NCBI RefSeq assembly: GCF_002157735.2
Contig: NZ_AP018689.1
Coordinates: 2,203,619 to 2,267,618, forward strand
DNA: 64,000 bases
Direction of reading: 5' to 3'
Source of the DNA: Vibrio aphrogenes
GTDB lineage: Bacteria > Pseudomonadota > Gammaproteobacteria > Enterobacterales > Vibrionaceae
Part shown: one piece after another, positions 50,922 through 59,248 of the stretch
How positions within the stretch are numbered: position 1 is the stretch's first letter
Layout of the letters: each line of letters opens with the position of its first letter
The notes under the pieces: model-generated
What the model was told of the DNA's origin: nothing
Database searches by the model: none
Seen by the model: only the letters and a program-made list of their open reading frames with translations
Position numbers and translations under genes: made by a program

Positions 50922-52006
50922 AGTAGCGCTTCTAACTTAAGTAAAGTGGTATCTATATTAAAGTACATTGCACTCTTTCTTACGTTTTTTCGATCGAATT
51001 TTTTATCTGACATGATATACGAAGATAGTTTATTAATACAATCTCTTTCACCATCTACAAGAAAACCATTTATTCCATCCAAGATAGTTTCCTTAGTTCC
51101 TCCTTTATTCCTACCTACGGTTGGTAATCCTGACAATTGAGCTTCAATATAACTCAATGGAAGCGCCTCATCATAATTAGATAACAACCAAAATATATCA
51201 GCATTAGAATAATGTTTTTTTAATTCATTTCGGCTACAATAGCCTTTAAAATCTACCTTTTCTGATAAACCATATAAATTAACTCTACTTTTTAATTCAT
51301 TTAAATCGTCACCATCTCCACAAATAATCCAATTCAAATCTAATTTCTTTGTTAAAAACCTAAATATTTCAAGTTTATCAAAATAACCTTTCTCTTTTAC
51401 TATTCGGCTTGATGATATTAATGTAAATGGTTTAATTCTCTCAGAAGTGTTAACAATATCAAATTGATTGATATCTAAACCTGCGTAAATAACATCAACT
51501 CCTCTAACTAGTTCATTATTAACAGATTCAACATACTTTGATTTCATGTGCTTGCCTACGGCAATTACATTTTTCGCTTTATTTACAGCCCGTAAGTGGT
51601 CACATCTAAAACCAAACAAATTTCTCAAAAAATTTCTTTTATTTTTAGTATAAATATTTTCGACTTCCAGTCCGTGTAAGTATACTATTGACTTATTTAA
51701 TAGCTCATCTGAAAAATATTTTCCTGCAACGATCGTTGGAGCACATTCATTCAAAATGATCGCATCATAAGACCCTAAGTCTAATTTCTTTAAGTATTTT
51801 TTGTATGATAGAAACCAAAATTTAGGAGCAACTTTCACAACTTTGAAGTTAACCCCCTGAATATAATCAATATTTTTTTGATAACGAGTTAAGACATCAA
51901 CTTTGTATCCCTTTTCGTTCAACCACTTTGTTATTTGATACCCAACACTACCGACTCCGCCGATGAATGGAGGAAACTCATGTGAAAACATTAATACTTT
52001 TTTCAT
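50918..52006 (-). CDS. Family 4 glycosyltransferase
   Basis: 362 aa, GT-B fold. Starts MKKVLMFSHEFPPFIGGVGS, then VGYQITKWLNEKGYKVDVLT, typical of GT4. The C-terminal half has SSSRIVKEKGYFDKLEIFRF and the EX7E motif in YDEALPLSYIEAQLSGLPTV. Predicted to add a hexose during repeat-unit assembly at the cytoplasmic face. First in the tightly overlapping group of minus-strand genes; a gap of about 1.1 kb separates it from wzz. Confidence 0.92.
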   Translation of the reverse strand: MKKVLMFSHEFPPFIGGVGSVGYQITKWLNEKGYKVDVLTRYQKNIDYIQGVNFKVVKVAPKFWFLSYKKYLKKLDLGSYDAIILNECAPTIVAGKYFSDELLNKSIVYLHGLEVENIYTKNKRNFLRNLFGFRCDHLRAVNKAKNVIAVGKHMKSKYVESVNNELVRGVDVIYAGLDINQFDIVNTSERIKPFTLISSSRIVKEKGYFDKLEIFRFLTKKLDLNWIICGDGDDLNELKSRVNLYGLSEKVDFKGYCSRNELKKHYSNADIFWLLSNYDEALPLSYIEAQLSGLPTVGRNKGGTKETILDGINGFLVDGERDCINKLSSYIMSDKKFDRKNVRKSAMYFNIDTTLLKLEALL

Positions 52007-52688
52007 GTAGTTTTACTATAATTAATTAAATTAATATGCTGTTAAATATTAAGAATGATGATGATCTCTATCACAAAAACATGCTACCACGCTCCTGACT
52101 CACCATTAGCAATCCTTTAAGGTCGATATTCGAACGTGTAACTTGAATAGTCAAATACCTTATCTTTTTTCCACGCAGGCCCTTGTCAACTATTTCAATA
52201 TTCACCTTTCGTTTAGAGCTATATATCTGAAAGTGACATACTACTCAAAAAAATCCCAGTCATCAGTAGTATGATTTTTTTTGGGGGGGGAAATTAAGGA
52301 TTAATAGTTCTTTATGTATCTAGTAACTTTAGTTTGAAAGACCGTAATTTCGTTAAGAAAAAACTTAAACAACATAGCCTCTAAAAGTTAGAAGTTTTAG
52401 GGTACCAATAAGTCAATAGCAAGTCTTTATTGGGAAGTTAACATGCCCCCTAAACTACCAACATTGCGTACAATTCAGTACCGTTACTATCCTCCCCTCT
52501 ACTAACAATTTATTGCCACTTGTATCGGTTAATTTATATTGGTCAACAAGCTTGAAATTAAAAATTAATACACTGATATTTATTGATTTTATGGCAATGA
52601 ATATCAATTCAGCCATGCCCCTCACATTCTCTCCATATTTAAACGGTATAGTGGGATTTATTACCCATAGAAAGCGTAAGGATGTCCT
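52007..52688. other. Non-coding stretch between GT4 and small protein copy 2
   Basis: About 680 bp, AT-rich. Apart from the terminator at 52237-52282 and the eight-G run at 52283-52290, I see no gene; a frame of 71 codons at 52513-52728 lacks a ribosome-binding site and overlaps the small gene in another frame. Confidence 0.5.
52237..52282 (+). terminator. Orphan rho-independent terminator, followed by a G8 tract
   Basis: Perfect 9-bp stem CATACTACT / AGTAGTATG (52237-52245, 52265-52273) with a 19-base loop, then A and eight T. It faces rightward, but no rightward gene precedes it. Eight G follow at once (52283-52290). Confidence 0.75.
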
Positions 52689-52826
52689 ATGTTTGTTTTC
52701 ACTCTTTTACGTCAACTCTATCTCTTAAATGCTCATATCGAAGCTTGCGCCAAAGAAGCGAAACAGATGCGAGCCGACGACAGACATTACTCCCAAACTC
52801 CAAAAAAGGACAGTTTGGGGTCTTAA
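52689..52826 (+). CDS. Small protein with MRADDR motif, copy 2 (45 aa)
   Basis: 45 aa from ATG 52689 with AAGGA 7 nt upstream. It reads MFVFTLLRQLYLLNAHIEAC, then AKEAKQMRADDRHYSQ and a Lys-rich tail. It aligns without gaps (after one leading residue) with the 43-aa product at 38285-38416, most strongly in LN-x-H-x-E-x-C and AK-x-MRADDR. The codons for MRADDR differ (ATG CGA GCC GAC GAC AGA against ATG CGT GCA GAT GAT AGA). Predicted soluble helix, no signal peptide. It lies between the glycosyltransferase operon and wzz, on the opposite strand. Function unknown. Confidence 0.72.
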   Translation: MFVFTLLRQLYLLNAHIEACAKEAKQMRADDRHYSQTPKKDSLGS

Positions 52827-53109
52827 TCTAGGTTGCATTTTTGCCACATGAGGTCTCAGGTTTTTGAAAGGGGTGAGACATTTTTGTTTCGTTTTGAGAC
52901 AGATAAAATGGCGTGGGGCCTTGCTAAGTCTAGGTTTTACTAAACTTTCTATTTTCTGTCCCAATAGGTCCTAAAAAAAATCATTTCCTATAAAATCATC
53001 ATTTTTATTACTAACAACCCCCCTTTTTCAAAAGTTTCTTGAAAAAGGGTAAATAGTGAATATAGTGATATCTATTTGTTTAAATTAAGTAATAATTACT
53101 TTTATCTTA

Positions 53110-54251
53110 TTAATTTTTTCTAAACGCGGAACGTATTAAGATAAGCCCAACACCTATCATGCCACCTAGTAACACCCCTAAAACAGCAATTAAAGCTCTT
53201 TTAGGTTTATCTCTAGACACTTCTCTTTCTGGTTGATCTAAATAACGATATGCCGAGAACTTTATATTCTTATCAATATTCAAGTTGGTAATTTGAGCTA
53301 ATTTAGAATTTAACTGCTCTAATCTTGGCTCAATTACACTTAAATTCTTTAATTTTTCTAATGCATGAACTTTAGCTTTAAGAGCATCCGACCCTAAATT
53401 AATAGCGAACAATTCATTGGCACCAAAGTTCTGTATTGGTTTATTCACACCAGCTGCTTCAGCAATTTTTAATGCATATTCGCTCCGTTCTTTTTCAACA
53501 ATTAATCTTTGGTCAGCTTGCTTAGAAAGTATGACTGATTGTTGTTTAAGTTCATTTTGCTTAGAACTAATCATCGCTTTTAAGTTATTTAACGCTTTGG
53601 TATGAACTTTACTATCTACAAAAGCAATATAGCTATTCAACATTTCAAAGCTATGCTGCGATGTTTCTGCACTTGCAGTTAATACATAAGGTCCATCAAT
53701 TTTTTTGCATTTTCAGGTTTAATGTTTAAAAGTTGATACCAAGCACTATATAGCTTGCGTAAAGCATCTTCATTATTAGGATCATCTAATTGGGATTTTT
53801 CAGCTTGAAATAAAGATGATGTTTCTAAAAATGCTTTTTTATTTGATGACGAATTAAATTCATCGATAAATAAATCATATAAGTTTTCAGCATCCGTTAA
53901 GTCATCCAGTTTTTCACTGACTAAAACGGTTCCATCTTCTTGGTAAATATCAAAAATAGGTTGAAACTGTACAACCTGGTTTTGATACTCACTGTAATCA
54001 CTCACCTGGGGTTTAGTAATCTTAGCAGTTGAAGACCATTGTTCTTTCGCTAATAGCGCATAAGCAATAGCTAAAGCAGCACAGACAACAGTACAAATAA
54101 CAATCGTCCATTTACCTTGCCATAACAGATTAAATAACTCTCGCAAATCTATTACATCATCTTGAGATTGTTGATAATAATGCGGTGGTAACTGTTGTTG
54201 ATGTGCAGGTGAAGGCTGCGACATTGAAGAAGGGGGTTGTGGTTGATTCAC
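53110..54251 (-). pseudogene. wzz: Chain-length determinant Wzz, split by a frameshift
   Basis: Periplasmic co-polymerase that sets polysaccharide length. The N-terminal part (54251-53679) has a Pro/Gln-rich lead, then DVIDLRELFNLLWQGKWTIV and the first membrane helix at about 52-70. The C-terminal part (frame from 53700 down to 53110) holds the coiled coil and KRALIAVLGVLLGGMIGVGL as second helix, with the Pro-rich ending of Wzz. The two frames join at a run of seven A (53706-53700). In the N-frame translation ends soon after, at KLMDLMY; in the -1 frame it reads on as KKIDGPYVLTASAETSQHSF. A joined product would be about 380 aa, right for Wzz. Confidence 0.85.
53700..53706 (-). other. A7 homopolymer at the wzz frameshift, in-phase A_AAA_AAA slippery site
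   Basis: Reading GC-A_AAA_AAA-TTG in the N-terminal frame, a -1 slip yields AAA AAA ATT GAT GGA and restores the whole Wzz. The same sequence with eight A would be in frame. So this is either a one-base contraction, a phase-variable tract, or a site of productive slippage. Confidence 0.8.
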
Positions 54252-54271
54252 ATAAACTCCTGAAAATTGAT

Positions 54272-54290
54272 ACGCTACCGCCCGGAGGTT
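54272..54290 (-). promoter_or_regulatory. ops element (RfaH recruitment site) ahead of wzz
   Basis: The minus strand reads GGCGGTAGCGT at 54282-54272, identical to the ops core of JUMPStart sequences, 20 bases before the wzz ATG. RfaH binds RNA polymerase paused at ops and lets it read through long, rho-sensitive polysaccharide operons. It faces the wzz-to-44.5-kb gene group. Confidence 0.88.
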
Positions 54291-54529
54291 AGACGCATCC
54301 CCAAGGCGTTATTCTAAAAAGAAAGTAAAAAAATTTGCTCGAATTCTATCACCAAGCTTACTTTTTCGCGAGCTCAAGGTGAATGATTTTCAATCAAGCC
54401 GTCATTCTTATATGTGATACATAGACAACATTTATAAATAAAAACAGTTAACTAGGTCGAAAGCATGATTGGTTGCGCAAATTTCACTCAACATAACAGT
54501 TACTCTACAGGTCAACATGACAAACTTTA

Positions 54530-56029
54530 ATGAATGCCATTATGTCGACAAAACCATATCGCCTACACCAACAATATGATTACACACTTATCCATCATGG
54601 TGCCAAAGATACCGTCACCGGCTCTTGCCACGAACTTCAAGTGGATAATATGCACTTACTCATCGATTGTGGGCTATTTCAAGGTAAGGATAGCCAACCT
54701 TTAGAGATCGAATTTAATATAGACAATATTGATGCTTTATTGGTGACACACGCCCATATCGATCATATTGGCCGTTTACCTTGGTTACTTGCTGCGGGCT
54801 TTAAGAAACCTATTTATTGCACAGAAGCCACAGCGGAACTGATCCCCTTAATGCTAGACGATGGATTAAAGTTGCAACTGGGGTTAAATCAACAACAACG
54901 TGAAAAAGTCTTATCACATCTGCAAACATTGATTGTGCCTTTGCAATACGGGCAAAAGCAAAGTATCGAGATGCGAGGACGTTACACTCGAGAGCCGAAA
55001 AGCAAAGCGATACATAAAAATGAAGAGATTAGCACGAACAACTCGGAGCTCAGCTCTCGAAGCGAAGCGCAGTCGCTATCTTTCTGTTTCCAACCTGCTG
55101 GGCATATTTTAGGTTCTGCCTATATAGAGATAGTGCTTCCTAATGATGAAGTAATTGTATTTTCTGGTGACCTAGGCCCGCGTAATACTCCGCTGCTTCC
55201 CGACCCTATTTCACCAAAACGTGCAGATTACTTGATAATAGAAACTACTTATGGCGATAAAACACACGATGATGTGGCCACTCGCTCAAAACGGTTAGAA
55301 GTGATTGTTGAAAAAGCACTAAGAGATGGTGGGGTGATTCTTATCCCTGCATTCAGTGTTGGGCGGACCCAAGAGCTTCTCTTTGATATTGAAAGGCTAA
55401 TTGAACATAGTATTGAAACCGAATCTACTGACGATGATTTTTGGCAGCAATTGCCCATTATTCTTGATTCACCTTTAGCTATAGAAATAACTCGCCAATA
55501 CTTAAAATTTCATGACCTTTGGGATAAAGAAGCTCAATCGAAGATTTCAATCGGACGTAAACGCCACCCTATGGCCTTTGAGCAATTTGTTACCGTGGAG
55601 TCCCATCGTGACCATAGTAAATTAGTGAATCGACTGGCTTCAACCAATGAGGTGGCTATTGTGGTCGCCGCAAGTGGAATGTGTAACGGCGGCCGGATCA
55701 TGAATTACTTAGAAGCTCTGTTGCCCAATAAGCGCACCGATGTCATTTTGGCCGGTTATCAAGCACAAGGAACCTTAGGCCGAGAGCTTCAACAGGGAGA
55801 GTCTCATGTCTCTATTAACGATACACAGATCGCCGTAAATGCCGATATTCATACCATGTCAGGTTACTCGGCTCATGCTGATCAGGAAGATTTATTAGCA
55901 TTTATTAATGGGATTGGCTCTGAAATAAAAAAGATTCATTTGATTCATGGTGAGCCGGAGACGAAGCGAATTTTTAAGGAGCGATTATATAGAGTTAGAC
56001 AATTTAATAATTGTGTAGTTATTGAGTAA
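54530..56029 (+). CDS. rjg: Beta-CASP metallo-beta-lactamase RNase-like protein (Rjg)
   Basis: 499 aa. The zinc motif THAHIDH is at 73-79, the metal-ligand GHILGSA at 191-197 and FSGDLG later; then the beta-CASP part (LILIPAFSVGRTQELLFDI region, ASGMCNGGRI) and HTMSGYSAHADQEDL near the end. This family processes RNA 3' ends in other organisms. In Vibrio the gene rjg (right junction gene) borders the O-antigen/capsule region, opposite gmhD. Residues about 149-182 (RYTREPKSKAIHKNEEISTN and on) are not conserved in the fold and correspond to a REP-like unit in the DNA. The start may be M1 or M5. The symbol rests on family plus location. Confidence 0.82.
   Translation: MNAIMSTKPYRLHQQYDYTLIHHGAKDTVTGSCHELQVDNMHLLIDCGLFQGKDSQPLEIEFNIDNIDALLVTHAHIDHIGRLPWLLAAGFKKPIYCTEATAELIPLMLDDGLKLQLGLNQQQREKVLSHLQTLIVPLQYGQKQSIEMRGRYTREPKSKAIHKNEEISTNNSELSSRSEAQSLSFCFQPAGHILGSAYIEIVLPNDEVIVFSGDLGPRNTPLLPDPISPKRADYLIIETTYGDKTHDDVATRSKRLEVIVEKALRDGGVILIPAFSVGRTQELLFDIERLIEHSIETESTDDDFWQQLPIILDSPLAIEITRQYLKFHDLWDKEAQSKISIGRKRHPMAFEQFVTVESHRDHSKLVNRLASTNEVAIVVAASGMCNGGRIMNYLEALLPNKRTDVILAGYQAQGTLGRELQQGESHVSINDTQIAVNADIHTMSGYSAHADQEDLLAFINGIGSEIKKIHLIHGEPETKRIFKERLYRVRQFNNCVVIE
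54973..55077. repeat. REP-like unit inside the rjg coding sequence
   Basis: GAGGACG...CACTCGAGAGCCGAAAAG at 54975-55002 equals the dispersed repeat seen at 56048-56073 (16 identical bases CTCGAGAGCCGAAAAG), and CTCTCGAAGCGAAGCG at 55053-55068 belongs to a second repeat family. The insertion is in frame and encodes about 34 residues between two conserved parts of the protein. Confidence 0.85.
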
Positions 56030-56335
56030 ATGATGACTAGAGATACGGGGACGCTCCGCTCGAGAGCCGAAAAGATAAGAACTCAAAGTAAAACCTTAAA
56101 GAATAGAACCATAATCTAACCAAGTTGAAGTATTAGTTAGTCGGTGAGTTAATTATGGTTCGAGATGCAGGGACTCTTCGCTCGAGAGCTAAAAAGATAA
56201 GAACTCAAAGTAAAACCTAAAAGGGTAGAACCATAAGCTTACCAAGTTGAAGTATTAGTTAGTCGTGAGTTAATTATGGTTCGAGATGCAGGAACTCCTC
56301 ACTCGAGAATCGAAAAGATAGAAGTCCAAAGCAGG
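56030..56335. repeat. About 121-bp tandem repeat downstream of rjg
   Basis: CTCGAGAG begins at 56059, 56181 and (as CTCGAGAA) 56302, giving a period of 121-122 bp over two and a half units. Each holds GAACTCAAAGTAAAACC, AGAACCATAA, ACCAAGTTGAAGTATTAGTT and AATTATGGTTCGAGATGCAG. The rest of the gap, to 56438, has no clear signal. Confidence 0.85.
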
Positions 56336-56438
56336 TAATTATAATTACTGTACTGCCGTCTCCATTCATTCTAATTTCAAACTATTTCTGTCTAGTCCCT
56401 CATTAAAATGCAAATTTTACGAAAATAAGGGGGAGATT

Positions 56439-56777
56439 GTGAGATTTGAAAATCTAGATGTTTGGCAAAAAAGTGTAGACCTGTCCTGCACAATTTATTT
56501 AATAATGAAAAATAACCGAGACTTTGGGTTCAAAGATCAGATTTGCCGCTCTGCTGTTTCAGTTGCAAGTAATATTGCTGAAGGCTATGAACGAATTCAC
56601 AAAAAAGAAACCATTAACTTTCTTTCCATTGCGAAAGGTTCCATCGGTGAGTTGAAAACACAGATAATTATTGGAGCAAGAGTTGGCTACATATCTTCTC
56701 CAGCCCATTTAATAAAAGAATGCGAATTGATAGCCAGAATGTTAGGTTCACTTATCCAAAAGCTAAAACATAGTTAG
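56439..56777 (+). CDS. Four-helix-bundle protein (23S rRNA IVP-type family)
   Basis: 112 aa from GTG 56439 with AAGGGGGA just upstream. Sequence MRFENLDVWQKSVDLSCTIY, FKDQICRSAVSVASNIAEGY and FLSIAKGSIGELKTQIIIGA are typical of the avd/S23-like four-helix-bundle family, also found as proteins coded within 23S rRNA intervening sequences and near diversity-generating retroelements. Here it stands free between rjg and hldD; similar genes occur in LPS regions. Function unknown. Confidence 0.87.
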   Translation: MRFENLDVWQKSVDLSCTIYLIMKNNRDFGFKDQICRSAVSVASNIAEGYERIHKKETINFLSIAKGSIGELKTQIIIGARVGYISSPAHLIKECELIARMLGSLIQKLKHS

Positions 56778-56784
56778 AAGATGA

Positions 56785-56930
56785 TAATACTTTTCGGCAC
56801 CTGAGCGAAGCGCCCTCGGCACTCGCTACCATCTTTACCGTTTCTTTTCGGCTCCCGAGCGAAGCGTCCTCGATACTCTCTACCATCTTTATCTTTACCA
56901 TTACCATTACCATTACCATTTCCTCTCACA
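56785..56930. repeat. REP-like units and TTACCA microsatellite before hldD
   Basis: CTTTTCGGCACCTGAGCGAA at 56790 and CTTTTCGGCTCCCGAGCGAA at 56845 are two REP-like copies. They are followed by four TACCAT hexamers at about 56892-56920. The open frame on the reverse strand is a by-product of the repeat. Confidence 0.75.
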
Positions 56931-56985
56931 ACAAATCTTCTGCTATACTCCTGTCGTCTGTATTTCAACGAGTTAGGAAGTGAAT

Positions 56986-57945
56986 ATGATTATCGTTACT
57001 GGCGGTGCTGGCATGATTGGTAGCAACCTTGTAAAAGCCTTAAATAATGCGGGTTACAACGACATTTTAGTTGTCGACAATCTAAAAAACGGTAAAAAAT
57101 TCGTTAACTTAGTTGATCTCGATATCACAGATTACATGGACCGTGATGACTTCCTGACACAAATTATGGCAGGCGATGATTTCGGTCCAATTGAAGCCGT
57201 TTTCCATGAAGGTGCATGCTCAGCAACTACCGAGTGGGATGGTAAGTATATGATGCTCAATAACTATGAGTATTCAAAAGAATTACTGCATTATTGTGTT
57301 GATCGCCAGATTCCTTTCCTTTATGCCTCTTCCGCTGCAACTTACGGAGCGCAACCTTCTCATTCACAAAAGCCAGAATTTATCGAGGCCCGTGAATACG
57401 AAGGCGCTCTAAACGTTTACGGCTATTCTAAACAACAATTTGATAACTACGTGCGCCGCCTATGGGCTGATGCTGAAGCACACGGTGAAAAACTGTCACA
57501 AATTACAGGCTTTCGCTATTTTAATGTTTATGGTCCTCGCGAGCAGCATAAAGGTAGCATGGCTTCAGTAGCCTTCCATTTGAACAATCAACTTCTTGCA
57601 GGCGAAAATGCCAAGCTCTTTGAGGGCAGCGATGAGTTCAAACGTGACTTTATCTATGTCGGTGATGTGTGCAAAGTTAATTTGTGGTTCATGGAACACG
57701 GCGTTTCTGGCATTTTTAACTGTGGTACAGGTAAAGCTGAGCCTTTCCGTGCTGTTGCGGAAGCGGTTGTAAAACACCATGGCAAAGGCACTATTGAATC
57801 TATTCCATTCCCAGATCACCTTAAAGGTGCTTATCAAGAATACACTCAAGCCAATTTAACAAACTTACGAGCAACAGGCTGTGATGTTGAGTTTAAGACC
57901 GTTGCAGAAGGTGTCGCTGAATACTTGTCGGAAATCAATAAATAA
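56986..57945 (+). CDS. hldD: ADP-L-glycero-D-manno-heptose-6-epimerase
   Basis: Last step of ADP-heptose synthesis for the LPS inner core (also called gmhD or rfaD). 319 aa from ATG 56986; a GTG two codons upstream is in frame, but AGGAAG at 56975-56980 fits the [23 protein letters not shown] is the NADP-binding start, then [20 protein letters not shown], the catalytic Tyr/Lys in [11 protein letters not shown], and [20 protein letters not shown]. In Vibrio it marks one border of the O-antigen/capsule region. Confidence 0.97.
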   Translation: MIIVTGGAGMIGSNLVKALNNAGYNDILVVDNLKNGKKFVNLVDLDITDYMDRDDFLTQIMAGDDFGPIEAVFHEGACSATTEWDGKYMMLNNYEYSKELLHYCVDRQIPFLYASSAATYGAQPSHSQKPEFIEAREYEGALNVYGYSKQQFDNYVRRLWADAEAHGEKLSQITGFRYFNVYGPREQHKGSMASVAFHLNNQLLAGENAKLFEGSDEFKRDFIYVGDVCKVNLWFMEHGVSGIFNCGTGKAEPFRAVAEAVVKHHGKGTIESIPFPDHLKGAYQEYTQANLTNLRATGCDVEFKTVAEGVAEYLSEINK

Positions 57946-58000
57946 TATTAACTCGAATAATAATTTATCGATTATTACTCACCATTTTTTGTAGAGTCGT

Positions 58001-59248
58001 ATGTATCTTTATATAAAAAAATACAGCTATAAACTGTTGACTGTTTTTATCTATTTGCCTTTTATTTGGTTAGGAACAGGCCTATGTTTAACTAATGATG
58101 GTCGTTCTATCATGACTAGGCTTATGGTCGTTGCGAGTATAAGCTTATTGCTTTTATATCGAAAAAAAGCATGGTCTTGGAAATATAAAACTCGCCAACA
58201 ACTGTATACTTCTATTGCAATGTTAGCTTTTGTTTTTTATTTAGTTTTATTGCAAATTTATCATGGTGCAGATAGAGGGTTAATTCGCACTATTGGTTTA
58301 ATCACACTATATTACTACCTATTTCCCCTACATCGATTTAATGAGCGATGGGTTATCACTGCGATCCTATTTAATGCTCTTGGTTTAGCCTATTTGATTT
58401 ATCAAAATACGTACCTAACCAATATAAATAGGCTTGTGGTTGATGCACAATTAATGAACCCTATTCCTTTTGCTACTTACTGCATGCTCGCAGCGATCAC
58501 TCAAGTTCATTATGCAATAAAAGTCAGCTCTATCTACTTAAAAGGTTTATGCTTAATCGCTTCAGTAATTTCTATAACAGGAATGTTATTAACTGACACT
58601 CGTGGAGTGGCATTAGCTTTAATCTTTATTGCCTTAATGATTTTAATCAAACTTTTAATATCCAGATCAAAGTCCTTTATTACTTTGTCTATTTTAGCTT
58701 TTACAATATTATCAGTTTTTATTGGTACAATATTAAAAGATACATTTGTCACTCGCTACAACCAAACTCAATCTGAAATACATCAAATTCAAAATGGAAA
58801 TTTAAACACTTCTATTGGTCTCAGATTTCAGATATGGAATAGTGGCATTCAAACACTTATGGATTACCCTATATTAGGTATCGGTAGTAAAAATTTCCGC
58901 CCTGAGTTTAAAAAACACTATGAACAAGGGTTAATAACCAAAAATGTCGTACGGTTTAACCCTATGCACTATCATAACCAATTTTTAGATATGGCTGTCA
59001 AAAATGGTGTAATGGGATTAATTCTATTCTCATCAATATTTGGTGTTTTTCTTCTTAATCAGAAAAAATTTACTCTATTTTCTTTGAGTAGTATTTATAT
59101 ATTTTCAATATTTATTTGTGGATTAACAGATGTACCATTTTCTCATCTAAGTGTTATTTACTTTTTTATGCCACTATTTTTATTTACCAAGGATATACAT
59201 TCGTCTACTAACGCTCATAATGAGTTAAGTATTGCTATTAACCGGTGA
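58001..59248 (+). CDS. waaL: O-antigen ligase family protein (WaaL-like)
   Basis: 415 aa with about 11-12 membrane helices. The large periplasmic loop at about 255-335 contains SIGLRFQIWNSGIQTLMDYP and PMHYHNQFLDMAVKNGVMGL with the conserved Arg and His of O-antigen ligases. It would join undecaprenyl-linked O-antigen to lipid A-core in the periplasm. A polymerase (Wzy) role cannot be excluded from sequence; the location behind hldD among core genes favours WaaL. Its 3' end overlaps the convergent GT4 gene by 34 bases. Confidence 0.82.
   Translation: MYLYIKKYSYKLLTVFIYLPFIWLGTGLCLTNDGRSIMTRLMVVASISLLLLYRKKAWSWKYKTRQQLYTSIAMLAFVFYLVLLQIYHGADRGLIRTIGLITLYYYLFPLHRFNERWVITAILFNALGLAYLIYQNTYLTNINRLVVDAQLMNPIPFATYCMLAAITQVHYAIKVSSIYLKGLCLIASVISITGMLLTDTRGVALALIFIALMILIKLLISRSKSFITLSILAFTILSVFIGTILKDTFVTRYNQTQSEIHQIQNGNLNTSIGLRFQIWNSGIQTLMDYPILGIGSKNFRPEFKKHYEQGLITKNVVRFNPMHYHNQFLDMAVKNGVMGLILFSSIFGVFLLNQKKFTLFSLSSIYIFSIFICGLTDVPFSHLSVIYFFMPLFLFTKDIHSSTNAHNELSIAINR

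Noticed and set aside
56774..56968. Gly-Asn-rich 64-codon minus-strand frame
   Set aside because: It comes from the TTACCA microsatellite and REP units before hldD.
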